From Guillardia theta CCMP2712 (taxonomy: Eukaryota; Cryptophyceae; Pyrenomonadales; Geminigeraceae), in NCBI RefSeq assembly GCF_000315625.1, contig NW_005434602.1, positions 350,750 through 414,749 of the forward strand: a stretch of DNA of 64,000 nt, given 5' to 3'. Below the pieces are notes generated by a model. The model did not search any database. It was not told the origin of the DNA and saw only the letters and a list, made by a program, of their open reading frames with translations. Shown here piece by piece: positions 8,708 to 22,400 of the stretch. Both the position numbers and the translations under genes were made by a program. Position 1 is the stretch's first letter. Each line of letters opens with the position of its first letter.

Positions 8708-11700
8708 AGGGACATCATGTCGCAAAACACTCGGTTGTATCCGAATGCAGACGACTCCTCAAGTTCACCTACTGGAACAAAATCAGGGTGAGACTGCCAC
8801 TCGGCACTTTTCACGATTCACTGAGCACTTAATAGGAATTCTTACGACGAAGAAGTCATGGCCGGATCCGACAATCCAACGGACTTTGACTTGTCGTATG
8901 CCGTGAAGGCGTCGTCAGAGAAGCTTCCGGTGGCGGAAGCAACACTGCTGTATGCAGACACCTCGCCATCGGACCTCAAAACTCCGTCTGGGGCTGACCC
9001 CGATGAGATTCCTCAAGCGTTCACCATGAATGAAAAGTTCAACTCAGGCTCGGTGCATGATTGATGTTAGGTTGGTTCAATGGCTTACACTTGTTTTGCA
9101 GAGGAGGTCCAGCATGACGGCCGAAGGAGAAGACTGGGATAACGTTCACGGGTACTTGTCGTCTCTGTCTCATCCATGCATTCTGACATTCTATCAAGAA
9201 TCACTGGAAGGCTCGTTAGATTTGCACATGATCACTACTACTTGACCTTCCTGTAATGATTATGATCAAATCTTGACGCGCACGTTCATTACATGCGCAG
9301 GATCTTCCTTGTTTTTGTCATAGTAACTTCAGCTGTTATTTTCATTGCCCCAACGGACCCTCGGTGTGCACAGTCTGGGCCACAATTCACGGTCATTCTC
9401 GAACGTTTGGCATGGCTGCTCGTGTTTTGACGATTAGCACAGGTATGCAAGCAGTCCAATCATGACTGGGAGGTGAGCTACTCGATGGTATCCAGATACA
9501 AAGATGCTGTAAATCAGGTGAGGTTTAGTTGTGATGGCCTCTCTTGAGCCATTGTCCTCTACGTTGAAATCAATCTTTGCAACTCATATCACTGCAGTTG
9601 ATGAACCGAGGAGCTGTCAATTACAACTTTCTTCTTGGAGCAAGTGCGATCTCAAAGGTGCAGGCCTTCTCCTTAGTTCACCTCTAAGATGCGCTGATAC
9701 TTCTTTGCAGACAAAAGCGCTGTCGCAGCCATCAGAGGATGCGGCATTGACTCTGTTGTATTACTGGAAAGATGCCGTTGTGAAGCAGAATGTCAATATT
9801 TTTACACCAACTACTGTCAAAGACATGTGCGAAATTCAGAGATTGTTTGTGAGCCATCCCTTCTACCCAAAGCTATGTCAAAGATCAAATGGCAACTGTG
9901 TACAACCTTACAGTGTGGTACAGCAGTTCTACAAGGTTGTCCACTGGTTTGCGTGTTGCAATTTGTTACTGAAATTTTATGCTTGACAGGCAGGAGGAGA
10001 TTGCACGTTACTGACAGACAGTGAAGTCCAGCAGAAGGCGAAGGATCTCCTCAATCCTGCAAACCCTCTACTGGGATTCTTTGTATCGTCTGAGGCAGGA
10101 TCGAAAGGCTTCACCAACACCACTCGTGCTCTCTTGTCTCTTGGTGCACCCCTGCCGGGCTTCAAGGATGCGGCTGAGGACAAGGATGTACAGCAAAACA
10201 TCTATCAGAGCGTCTTCTTTGAAGACTTTACATGTCCTGTACCAAAATGGTTGAAAGATACGAAGTTTCTGAACCCAGACTTCTGCAATGGAAGAAAAGA
10301 TGGTGAGGTCATCAAAGGACTGGAATCTCAATTGTTCGAGAAGTTCAACATGGAAGGATTCCCCAAATCGGGCCAGTACAAGGGAGCATTCAGGTCTCCG
10401 TACCTCGGTGCTTCACCTCATGAGGAGATCTCTTCTTCTGAAGTGATGGAAGTCCGTTGGTATTCCAACATCATTCAAACGATGGAATTTGCAAGGGTAG
10501 TGAACGGAGATTTGAATTTTGCTATCCTCTCCATCTCCGTTGTGTACCTATACATTGCGTATCATACGAAATCTTTCTTCTTAGCCTCTATGTTCATGTT
10601 TCAGATTATTATCTCACTTCCTGTTGGTTATTTCGTATACTACAACATTGGACAGATCCATTTCTATTCTCAAGTGAATATTCTTGCAATTTATTTGGCC
10701 TTGGGCATTGGAGCAGATAGTGTCTTCGTGCTGTACGATTGCTGGCAACAGAGTGAAACAGATCCAAGTATAAAAACAACCTTGGGAAGGCTGAACTACA
10801 GTCATAACAGGACGATGATTGCTTGTTTCAACACGACTTCTAGTACAGTAATGTCCTTTGTTGCCACGGCAATCACACCAGTAATGCCCATCGAATGCTT
10901 TGCGATATTCGCATCCTTGGTTTTGATCATGAACTACATTTTCATGGTCACTGTTGCGCCAGCAATCATTATGATATACTACGTTCACTTCGAGGACCTC
11001 GGGGGCTTCTGCTGCTACTGCTCACGCTCGTGCACGGGTCGCTGCGGACCAAAGGAACCTGGAGTCACGACACACCTGTCAAAGCTGCGCGAGAAAGATG
11101 CTTTGTACCGTTGCAGCTGTTATGCAAAGGTGGAGAGCGATACCGTGGAAAACGGAAATCCCTCAGAAGCTTTCAACGAACGAGAACTTCGTGCTGCCGA
11201 GCGATTTTTCAGTGACCATTTTTCGAAGCTCATCATTGGCTTTGATCTTCAGCCAGGGAAATACAAGCCTCTGGCATACTTCTTTCTCGCAGCTATCACC
11301 GGTTACTCGATATACATGGCAACCCAAGCATTCCAGCTGACTCCACCCAAGGCTCAGGAAGAATGGTTCCCACCGAATCACATGTTCAACAAAGAACTGA
11401 TGAGCAGACTTGCGCATAATTGGAAGGCTGGTGCCAACTCAGATTACATGGAAATTGTCGTCGTTTTTGGTGTGGAAACAGTAGATCGAAGCAACTTCAG
11501 CGCATTTTATCCTGCGTACAATCGTGGAGGGGTGAGTCTTGTAGTTCCACTTTTTCAATCTGACCCTTCACACCTAGGTTGTCTTTGACAAGGAATTCGA
11601 TTTCTCGTCCAAGGACTCACAAAAATTCTTCCTCCGAGTCTGCAAGGAAATTGAAACGTTGAAATGCGGAAAGGGCGGCTGTGGTTCCAACATGCTGCGG

Positions 11701-12651
11701 CAAGGCCAATCACCATACTGCGTCTTTCAGGATATGTTGAAATTCTACAACAACGAAACAAAATCAAATGTGGAATATTTCCCCTCGAAGAAGGAGATGA
11801 TCGATACCTACACCAAGATGGCGCAAGCAAATTCCGACAAAAACAATCCTGATAAGTATCTTGAATATTCGATGGGAATCGAACAAGGCACGAATGGCTT
11901 GGAAATTAAGTGGGCGATGATACCGTTCATGTCTTCCATCCTCAGCCCGCTGCCAAACGCAGAAGCTCACGACATCTACTCGGTGTTGGAGAAGTGGATC
12001 GAAGGCCTTCGCAAGGATGCTCCTGCTGGCATGAAGACTGTCTTCCAGACGGATACTCAAGTTGCCGCGCTAGGCTGGACCTGGATGAAGGTTGAGGATG
12101 CGCTGGTGTACAACCTGCTGCAAGGGTTCGCCATGTGCTTCCCCGTCGTTTTCGTTATCTTGATCTTTGCTACTGGGAACGTCATAATCTCCTTCTACTC
12201 CATCGTCACCATCGCCTTCATCGTCGTGGGTGTGCTCGGCTCTGCCAAGGGCTACGCGGGATGGAGTCTGGGAGTGGCAGAGTCGATCGCAGGCGTCATC
12301 GTCATCGGTTTCTCTGTTGACTACACGGTCCATCTCGGCCACATGTACAAGGAGGCGCGATCTTGCCACACCAAGGAGGAGAAGATCCGTTACGCGCTAA
12401 CTTACATGGGCACGACAGTGGTGGGAGGAGGCATGACGACTCTGTTGGCGGGACTCATGCTGTACCTGTGCACGCTGACCTTCTTCACTAAGATGGCTTC
12501 TCTGCTCGTGTGGACCATCCTTTACTCCACCTTCTACTCCCTCTTCTTCTTCACCAGCCTCTGCGCTGTGGCTGGTCCTGTGGGCTCTTTCGGGTCGATC
12601 GAAGTTTGTACCGACTTCGTCAAGAGGAAGTTGAGGGGTAGGGGAAGTTGA
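8708..12651 (+). CDS. Patched/Dispatched-like RND transmembrane protein
   Basis: Well-supported exons, all in phase, are 9443-9517, 9598-9657, 9711-9935, 9990-11531 and 11578-12651, with introns of 46-80 nt. The 5' exons (from an ATG near 8708, through about 8820-9060, 9108-9220 and a hydrophobic exon near 9300) are tentative. The near-9300 exon encodes a first membrane segment (IFLVFVIVTSAVIFIA). The protein has the RND plan: an extracellular loop with Cys, a sterol-sensing-type cluster of membrane helices (residues encoded at about 10490-10990) with ALGIGADSVFVLYD in the fourth helix, a second loop, and a final cluster with GFSVDYTVHLGHMY. The acidic residues in these two helices match the proton-relay positions of the family. 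Patched, Dispatched and NPC1 relatives move lipids or lipidated cargo. I cannot choose between subfamilies. It is probably at the plasma membrane or an endomembrane. Confidence 0.85.
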
Positions 12652-12941
12652 GCGGAGCGAGTCTTGTTGTCTAAGTTGTGTATAAAGCTGAATGAGAAGG
12701 GGAGGCCGCCTTGTTCTTGTACAGATGTTTCACTCGGTACAGGTTGAGGAAGACAGGTCGGTAGAAGCGAAACTGACCGAGGGAAGTCCTTCTTCCTCCT
12801 CCTCTCCCCTCGTCCTGCCACCTCCCACCTGCCTTCCCAGCTGCGAGTCAGATTTGCCCAGCAGCTCCGCAACATCACAAGACAACCCGAGAGCTGTAAA
12901 TCTGCATCCATGTTAGCAAGGCCTGACCTGGGGATGGTTGT

Positions 12942-14688
12942 TTACCCCCTTCGAAGATTCTCTGCGATCAGCTGCGCGTTCAGGCTCGAGCTCGATCCCT
13001 CCAGCCTTGTAGGAGAATGACGATCACCGACCTCTCCCTCCTCCTCCTCCTCCGCCGCCTCCTCCTTGCCCTTGGAGTGCGAGGTTGTCTCCATATTTGC
13101 CCCTCCTCGAGGAGGCAGCGGAGGTCTTCTCTGCGCCTGGTTGAGGTCGCTGGCGCCTCCTGCCGCCTTGTCAGCACTTCACCACCTGAGAAACTTCCCT
13201 ACGGTTACTGAGGTGTAGCTGTAGCACAGAAGCTGATGAGATGAGACTCTTCGCTCGCAGCAGGAGCTGATCCTCCTCCTCCCCCTCCTCCTCCTCTCGT
13301 CCACTTAGAGGCGGAGGGTGTGGTGAAGAATACGCAAGGAGAGGAGGAGATATGGTTTCCACTAGCTCCTGCCTGTGCCCGTGCCCCTTCTCTTCCTCAT
13401 CCCAGGCTGAGGAAAGGACAAGTTCGCGTGATTGATCGTCGAGCTCCTACGTCAGCCATGAGAGGCGAATGAGAAGGAGAGGCAGGAGACCGAAAGGATA
13501 CGGCGCGAGGGCGAGCTAAGACCCAGCTCAACAGCTCCCCTGCCATGGCCGTTAGTGTGTTACGTGACGGAGAGACCTGACCTTGCGGCGCGAGCTCTCA
13601 GCATGTCGATACTCCTCTCCATGTCCGTCAGCTGCTCTCGCAGCAGCCGTGACCCGAAGCTTCCGGAGTCACTGGAGCACGAGGGCAGCTCGAAGGCAGC
13701 AGTAGGCAGAGAAGGAGGGGAGGAAGGCGCCTGCTCCAGCTTCTCTCCCTCCTCCCTCCCCCCTCCCGAGCTCGTATGTGTCGCTTCCTCGACCACGTGA
13801 CTTGTCCTATCGCCCCCGCTCTTGTCTGCCTCGGGCGATATGCACTGAAGAACCAACCTGACGAGACCGCGTCAGCCTCCCTCCGGCAGCCGGTCATGAC
13901 ACCTGATGTGCTGTAGCACAGGCTCTAACGGGTTTTTGCCGACGCTGTAGGAGGAACTGAGGGAGAGCCTGAGGGGGCGAGTCAAGGGAGGCTGAGCGAG
14001 TTCTCTGGTCACGTGACAGATGCTTGATCCTGTGAGGCCCCGACCCATTCCCTCCTGCTCCACTTGTTCGATAGCTGCACAACAACTTCAGCATCGTTGA
14101 GTATCGCCCTGGCGCAAGCCCTGCCCACCTTCAAGTCCTGAGAGTCTCTCGTGCGGGAGGACAAGCAACTTGAGTTGTGAGTGCTTGCACGCTCCTCGTC
14201 GACCTTGGAGCCCGACAGCTGACTCAACAGCGAGTTGTGAACGTCCTGAAACAAGCGCTTGTTGAAATGATCAGATGGCCTTGACGCCTGCAGACGGTAA
14301 GACGAGGAAGGAAGCGCGATGAAGGAGCACCGTGAGGCTTTCGTCGGGGTCGATGGAGTCTTCCAAATGAGTTGAGATGTAAGAATCGAGCTTTTCAGGT
14401 GGTCGTCAGACTTTAGCTTCAACAGGCTACATCTACACCTCAGCTGTGAACGAATGCTCTGTTAAGTTTAGTTCGCCGCTCCTTGGATGTTCTGGTCATG
14501 TTCATCAGCAGCATGGGGGATGTTTGCAGTTCATTGCCTGGCTGTGAATGAGGGGCAGGAGGAGGCGACGGCTGTGGTTGACGATCAAATTCTGAAGAGC
14601 ACTCTCTTTGGAGGACATGAATGTTCATGTTCTCCTGGTATGAGAAAATAATTCCTCGAAAGTCCTTCCAAACGTTATCAGCAACCAT
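12942..14688 (-). CDS. Multi-exon low-complexity and coiled-coil hypothetical protein
   Basis: Reconstructed on the minus strand from an ATG at 14688 to a TAA at 12942. Supported exons are 13903-14029, 13582-13844, 13186-13372 and 12942-13136; the joins keep phase. Upstream exons (about 14064-14417 and about 14453-14688) are joined by very short putative introns (about 34-35 nt) and are less sure. The product begins VADNVWKDFRG, has Ser/Pro-rich stretches, a short coiled coil around RLLREQLTDMERSIDMLRARAA, an acidic Glu run and ends LNAQLIAENLRRG. There is no known domain. It is convergent with the Patched-like gene (291 bp between stops). Confidence 0.5.
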
Positions 14689-14939
14689 CAGGAGGTGGGG
14701 AGGGAGGGATATCAGGGAATCACACCCGATCTGTGCTGCTCACCCTTTCTCTCGAATGTTATTACGTTCCTGCATCACATATCGTGGTCTAAATGGTGTA
14801 CGTGCTCATCCTCTCGCCACCATCCTCGCCCTCGTCTACCTGCCCCTGTCCTGCCCCTCTCATCCTTGTGTCCATGCCGCTGAATCGCTTTCAAAATTTG
14901 AAAAACACCATATCACAGAGTTTACACGCCACGGCACTC

Positions 14940-15780
14940 CAGTGGACAATCGGATGATTGGCGCCGGGGGGGCCGCGCCTCCGACACTCAGGCTGTCAGT
15001 CAGTGTTCACGGGCCGGGGCCGGGGCCGACCGTACCGCCGGCGCCCGGCCCAGGTTCCGGGCCGCCTTCCGAGTTTACCGTCAATGTTCAGTACGGTCCT
15101 GAGCCTACGAAGAACTTAGGATACTACTGATGAGCCAGGCCCCCGGCCGCCCTGAAGGCTTAGATCATCGGCCGGTTAGTTTTCGGACAGTGACGGTGAA
15201 ATTTGTATGCAACCTCGGCCGCTGCAATCATGCGGCCGCCGCGTCGGAGAGTCGCCGGTCGGAGCCTAGTACGGTCCCGAGTCGGACGGTCGTCACTAAC
15301 TTTGAGTCACGAACGGAAAGAATGAGGAGACAGGCTCGGCGGACTCGCCGGGAGATCCGAAGTTACTCACCATACTGAAAGTCAAACAGCGGCGGCTTCG
15401 TATCAATATAGTAGCGGTCAGTAGCCTTTTCTCTCAGACACTGAGTTCTCGCCGTACGGTACCGTGCCGGGCCAACCCGGCGTATGCGGCCTGTGACGGT
15501 CACCGGGTGCGACAGTGTACGGTCCGAGTCAGACTCGAGAGTGAGAGTCTTCAAGTGCCTCGGAGTCCTGCCATGCCATCAGTGATTGCACTGAGTCATC
15601 GCCGGGAAGCGTAAACTTCGAAAGTTCAATGCGAGGCTACCGGCGTACTGCGGCACGGTGAACTGACCGCGCGTTGCCGGCACTGCCGCCGGGCAGCCTC
15701 AGTGTGTGGCGCCGGCACTGCCGTGGGCCCGTGGGGCCTCGGATTGCAAGTGTTGCATACAAATTTCACTCAAAACTAAT
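14940..15780. repeat. GC-rich self-complementary block 1
   Basis: Very GC-rich DNA made of short self-complementary words (GCCGGC, CCGTACGG, GGTACC, and GAGTC with GACTC), unlike the genes around it. There is no coding frame with protein-like content. The same style recurs at 42.6, 49.1 and 63.3 kb. Confidence 0.7.
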
Positions 15781-16410
15781 TTCATGGGGTAATGATTTTA
15801 AATAGGAAGTAGTCAGTAGCCTCAGCTGGTACTAGCTGCCGGTTGAAAGTCTGATACTAATTTTATAATAGAACAGTACCAATGATCCTGATGTGGTACT
15901 GTCAGCTTCCCGTAGCCCTTCTTTTCACTACCCTACCCCTCCAATATAGTCGAGTTTGATCGACGACCCACCTTGGGGATTCCCATGTTTTAGGGGTACG
16001 AATGCCTTCTTTTTTGGAAACGGATGGGACCACCAACCCCACCCTGACCTTTGGAGGTCGATGTACATACCCACCCCTAGCTTACCTACTTGGTTTCATA
16101 GGTAAATGTGAGGTAGGGGTCAGGGCAGAGGTTAGGGTCGGGTGTCCGTTGTATCCGCTCTTATCCGCCGTCCAATGCAGGAGAGGAACTAGTCACTGCC
16201 TTCTTGCAGCAGACAGCTTCTCCTCCTTTCCTTTCTCTCTTTGCTCTGATCCTTGATAGAAGTAATTTGACATATCCTGTTTCTTCACATCTCGTGTATC
16301 TTGGGTGCTCAAAGTCTCGTTGTTTGTAACTCAGGAGGGACAGATCATGGCCGTGAAGTAATGTTTCCCAGCTTTTTTGCTTGAAAGTTGTGAGGTTTTA
16401 CACAATTATT
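15781..16410. repeat. AT-rich spacer and C-rich ACCCCT block before the giant gene
   Basis: An AT-rich spacer (about 15770-15900) is followed by a C-rich stretch with CCCTACCCCTCC, ACCCACC and CACCCCTAG words (about 15930-16100). This repeats the order, GC-rich block then C-rich block, seen at 42.6-43.6 kb. The last 200 bp should hold the promoter of the gene at 16411; I see no clear element. Confidence 0.5.
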
Positions 16411-19400
16411 ATGAAGTGCTACATCAAGCTCAATGTTCTCCTTGTGCTGCTAGCGCTTTGCCTCCCGACTGGATCAGGCGAAGCAACAGATGCAGCAAAT
16501 TCGGAAGCGACAGGGAATGGGCTTCAGTTTGCGACAGCTGGTATTCTCGCACAGTTTACAGTTACATCAAAGGACGAGTCTGGCGTGCGACGAACTTCTG
16601 GAGGTGATGAATGGATAGTAGAATTTGCTGGTACAAGGTCTCTTACAGGGTCGGTTGTGGACAATTTGGATGGTACATACCAAGTGTCATATACAGCAAC
16701 GAAATCTGGTAGTTATGAAGTAAGCGTCTTGCTGGCCAAGTCTGGAGGTCTTACAGGATCATACTTTGAGAATGTTTGGTTCTTCTATACTCCTGTACAG
16801 GTTACTGTTGACCCTCAAATCAACATGGACTGGGGTCTTGGCCGCATCACGCCGACTGGATCAAACTACATTGCAATTCGATGGTAAGCTGATTTCTCAT
16901 TAATCAAATTCCCGGACTGATTTTGATTTCTTTTCAGGGTGGGAAAGTTGAAAACCCTGTACACCGAAACCTACACATTTTATGCGACCACAGATGACGG
17001 AGCGAGGTTGTGGGTTGATAATGTTCCTCTGATCGATAGGTGGGATTCGTATTGCAACGAAACATCTGCAACTTTAGCATTGAGTGCAAACGTGTTCTAT
17101 GACTTCAAGATGGAATACAAGCAAATCACTGGTTCAGCTTTTGCAAGGTTGACATGGGCATCGAAATCCACCCCGCGAGAAGTAATCCCTTCCAGTCAAT
17201 TTTATTATGAAACTCAGGCCAAACAGTCTCCATTCTCACTGATTGTGATGCCAAACGTTGCAAACGGGTCTCAATCCACAGCTGTGGGATCAGGACTTTT
17301 GGTTGCTACAGCTGGTACTGCAGCGCAATTTACACTTCAAGCGAACGATATGTACGATAACGAGCGTGGCGAAGGAGGGGATATTTTCAGTGTTCGTGTA
17401 TATCCACCGAATACAATATCCAATGGAAATCAAGGCCTTCCTGTTCATGCAGTTGTAGTCGATGATACTGATTCATCATACAGTGTTGAGTACACGACAT
17501 ACACCAGTGGCATGAATACATTGCTTGCTGATTTGCTGATTCGAGGTGGTGTTTCTGCGACGTACTACGACAACAATGATTTCACAAATCCGGTCAAGTT
17601 TGCAGAAGGAACATCAACATTGCAGAATGTACATTTCACCTCTTCAACGTACATTTCAAATGGAGTAAACTCAATTCCAACAGTGAACAGTTTTTCTGTT
17701 CGTTATGTCGGCTTCGTGAAGCCCACAAAGGATAGCACGTATCAGTTTGTGTGGAATCGCAATGTTGGAGCTGCAAGTGATCGTGTACGTCTATGGATAG
17801 ATAATACTCTCATTATCGACCAATGGACCTCTCTTGCAGCAAGTAATCCATCAGGTTCGATTGATCTCCGTTCAGCTTATTACTACGATACGCGACTGGA
17901 TTACATGTACTATGATGGCTGTGTGAGTGGGTCCTGTGAGGCCTCAGCCATTCTCCAATGGGGTCCGGCGGGATCACAGGTTGCTGACATCACATCCTCT
18001 CAACTGTACATGGGATATCCTATCATGAATTCTCCATACATGGTTGATGTCCTCCCAGCTGGAACCTGTTCTGCGAAATCTTTTGCAACACCCAATCAAG
18101 CAGAACCAGGAAATAGTCTAGAACTGTCGACAGCAGGCGTTCAAGCAGAATTTAGCATCACAGCCAAAGATTTGTACGGAAACTTAAGAGGAATCGGTGG
18201 CGACAACTTCAAGGTCAGACTCACAGGTGTTGATAGCAGTGCTGGTATTGTTCAAGACTTCCTGAATGGTACATATCGTGTTACTTATACCACGACTGTT
18301 TCTGGAACTTATGACATCAGTGTTGTATTTGGAGCAAGTGGAATTTACCAAAGTCCATTCCGAATGGTTTGTCAACCTGCTACCCGTCATCTCCAGTCTT
18401 CATTGGCTGCTGGTCAAGCTCTCTCTCTTGCTACTGCCGGAATCAAGTCAACTGTCACGGTGACAGTACGAGATATCTTCGATAATTGGCAGCCAGATCC
18501 ATCTGTTGCCAATGCTGGGATCAAATTCCAGGTTGTGGATGTTGCTACCTTGCAACCTATCCCTTTGGTACAAGATGCGTTGACTCCTGCTGATATTCCA
18601 AGATTTGTCGATACGATAAGCTACATCGGACCGTCAACAAATGCAGGTCACCAAGTCAGTACTCCGACAAATCTTGACAACCCCAATTTAGTTCTGCGAT
18701 ATACAATAACAAAGTCTGGAAATTACAGCCTTTTGATCGCTGGGAGCACCTTGAATGATGGTAAAGTATATGGTTCCCCTTTCAGCTTGTTGACAGATCC
18801 AAACATTGTTTGTGCTTCAACCTCAACTGCTTCTGGACAAGGATTGTCGATTGCGACGGCCGGAATGTCGGGTTCTTTCATCATTACAGCACGAGATCAA
18901 TATTTCAATTTCCGCAACTCCTATTTGTCAGATAATTTCGTTGCTAGGGTGCGCCAGTTTTACAGCTCCGGACTGCCATTAGCCAGTAACAACGGAGGGA
19001 GCATTATGGATGTGATTGAGTGTGGATGGCCTGGATCTAATTGCAAGTCATGGAATACTTACAGTTGGGGTTGGACGACCACTGGCGGACGTGACAAGCA
19101 GGCTAAGGTGTCTGCCAATGGAGACGGTACTTATACTGTGGCATATAATGCAACACGCAGTGCAGTGAATTACTTATGGGCTACTTTGGCAGTTCCAGGT
19201 GGTCTCCAGGCAACGTATTACCTGAACGATGACTCTTTCAGTGCCACTGGAAGCAATCGAGTAGTTCAACAAGATCAAACCATTGATTTTAGCATCACTG
19301 CAAACACTCCAACGCAGCTTGCTGGGCAAACCATGTGGACAGCAAGATGGACTGGTCTGGTTCGTCCATCACTTTCTGACACATATACATTTTATCTGGG

Positions 19401-22400
19401 AGACTCAGGAACCCAAGTAGATCATGTGAAACTGTGGGTTGATAATAGTTTGATTATTCAACAATGGTATTCGCTCGGCTCTGAGACACCCTCTGGGAAG
19501 ATCAACCTTGAACAAGATGCATACTATGAAGTACTGATGGCTGCAATGTCTAATGGTACTGCACTTAACTCTACATCCAAGTTTCAATTGCAATGGTCTG
19601 CAAACCAACATGCTAAGTCAATCATTTCAAGCTCAAGACTGTACATGTCTTACCATATTTCAGACTCTCCATTTTCCCTAAATGTTCTACCTGCTACAAC
19701 CTGTGCAGGAAATTCGAAAGTCTACAGGCCTGCTCTCACTCTGACGACTGCTGGTGTGATGGCATCGTTCACTATGCAATCGCGAGATGCGTTTGACAAC
19801 TTGCGTACTTTGCCAGTGGAAGAATTCACGGAGATCGATTTCAATATCCTGGCGAATGCTTCCCTTCCGATTGATGGTTCGATGATGAATAGAATTCAAC
19901 CTTCTTCTGATGATGGAGGAGTTCTATTGTATTCAGGAACAGTATTTTACATTGGAACAGGAGCGTACCAAGTAAATTACACAACGATGGTTCAGGGCAC
20001 TTACAATTTGGAAGGCAAAATGATGCAGCCTGGAGGTTTGTTTGGAATCTATTACGAGAATGAAGATCTCACTGATCGTCCGGTGAATACTCTCGGGCTC
20101 ACTTCCTCGACCAAGCCCTATATGAGAGTAGATTCGACCATTGACTTCAACTGGATGCAAGGACGTCCTGTCCCACCGCCATCTCCTGATTTCCCCAAAG
20201 ACATTGGACCAAGCTATTTCAGCGTGAGATGGATGGGGATGGTAAAGCCTATGTATTCCGAAGTTTATACTTTTAGCTTGGCTGTTGATGATGGTGCAAA
20301 ACTTTGGATCAATGATCTCCTTGTAATGGATTTCTGGTATGCACGTTGCTCTGAAGTAGACGGAACAATCGCCCTTATGGCAGACACGTTGTATCCAATC
20401 AAAATCGAGTACAAGCAAAGCGTTGGCAATGCATCAATTCAGATGTATTGGAGATCGAATTCTCAACAAAAAATGATAGTTCCTTCTACAAGTCTCTACC
20501 GCAATACTACTTCTTTCAACTTATGCAACCAAAACCAATCCCTGATTGTTGAACCAGCGATTGTCTGTTCAACCACATCTACCGCAGGAGGATCTGGTCT
20601 GACTGTAGCAACAGCGGGACAGTCATCCTTTTTCACGATCCAATCTCGAGATGAGTATATGAATAACAGGAAGCTGTCCGACGCTGGTATCAGACCTGGA
20701 AATGTCCAATTTGCTTGTGACGACTGGTCTCAATCTGGTGTTCTGAACCCCAATTACATATCGTCTTTTACTGTCCATGAATTTCAGTTGGATACTCCTG
20801 CAAGCAGTGTGGATGGTTACTACGTCGGAAGAACAATTACCTTTACAGCGGGAACTGGTCAAGGACAGAGCCGAATTGTAGAATCATACACAGGATCTAC
20901 CAGAACCGTTGTGGTCTACCCTCCCCTGACAGTCACTCCCGATCAATCAACGAAATACATGATTGGAAACTATGGTGGTCAATGGAGCGAGCACTGTGAT
21001 GCGACGAAAACAGAGGCTTACCGTCTTGGATACCCTGAATTCCGCGTTGTTATCAATTCTGTCACTGATGTACAACCTCCGTACCATGCCCCTGGATTGG
21101 TCGATCGGCTATCAACAGATGAACCTGTCAATGATGGAGCTGCGATAGTGCGCCTGAGTTCCATCGAATTTCCTGGAGGGTTGACAGCAACGTATTACGA
21201 CAATCCAGGTGTTGATCCAGGAAATAGCCTTTACTATAATCCTGGTTTCCAGGATCCGAAGTTCTCAACCTGGTGTACATCAGCTCAGCCGTGCGATCAG
21301 ACAATTGATTTTTCGCATGTTGGAACAGGATTGAGCAAAAGTTTGAAATTGACGTACGGGCAGTATCCAGAAGCAATTGGAAATCTTGGTTTTACATCAG
21401 GTCCTTTAGCTGCAACATACTATGATCATCCGTCGGAGGGGTGGGTTGTCGATGAAAGACTTAGTGATTCAAATTATGGAGTCCGATGGTCAGGATACAT
21501 TTCTCCGACTCTTGCGGGACTCTATACATTTCAAGCTAACTTGTTGGGCTCATCATATGATAGGGTGAAATTATGGATTGACAATAGCTTGGTGATTCAG
21601 CAGTGGAATTCATTGTCATCATCGCATGTTGTCGAGGGCACTTTTCAATTTCCTTTATCCTACCCATCAGCATACCCCATTAGCATCCATTACAAAAGCG
21701 TTGATCCACAAGCAGCTAGTGCAAATGGCTTGACTATTCGGTGGAAGAATCTTGCAATTGGTAGTGTGCTCTCAGCACAAATTTTTGTTTCAACCTTGAG
21801 CAACGCATTTTGTGCCTCGGATTCACCCCTCTCAACAACTCAAGCACAATGGATATGCCTTGCAACATTAGATCCAGTTACGCATCAACTTTCGTTCAAG
21901 ACTTCATTTGGAAGTCCAAGTGAACAGGATTCATCATACATTGGACAGATATTACAGTTGTCTACCCCGTACTTGGGTCAAGAGAATCATTTGATTCAAG
22001 ATTATGAAGGAGTGTACACAGGGACGGTCCGTAAAGCAGGTAGCATTCGCTTTTTTTGTTTATTTAGTAGATTTTAAACTTGTTTTTTTCAGGAACAACC
22101 AACATCACATATTTGGCTGCAGATGCTTCAACCACGGATGATTACTACACAGGACATTACATTGAAATAACGGGGGGCACAGGAGTCGGCAGCTTTGCAC
22201 TCATCTTGAGATCATACGGATGTGCTCAGTCGGGTTGCGATCATAGGCTGGGAACTCTTGCTTCTGCTACAACAAAGTATTGCGATTGCAGTGGTGTTGA
22301 TGCACAAAGCATTGTGCACGAGCCATTCCCAGTTGCTACCGATACAACCAGCAAGTACAGCATATTCTTATATCGTGCCCGGCTCAACACTGAGATCACG

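Noticed and set aside
15130-15554. Open frames within GC-rich block 1
   Set aside because: Frames stay open because the block has few A/T-rich stops; the residues lack protein-like pattern and do not recur in the other blocks.
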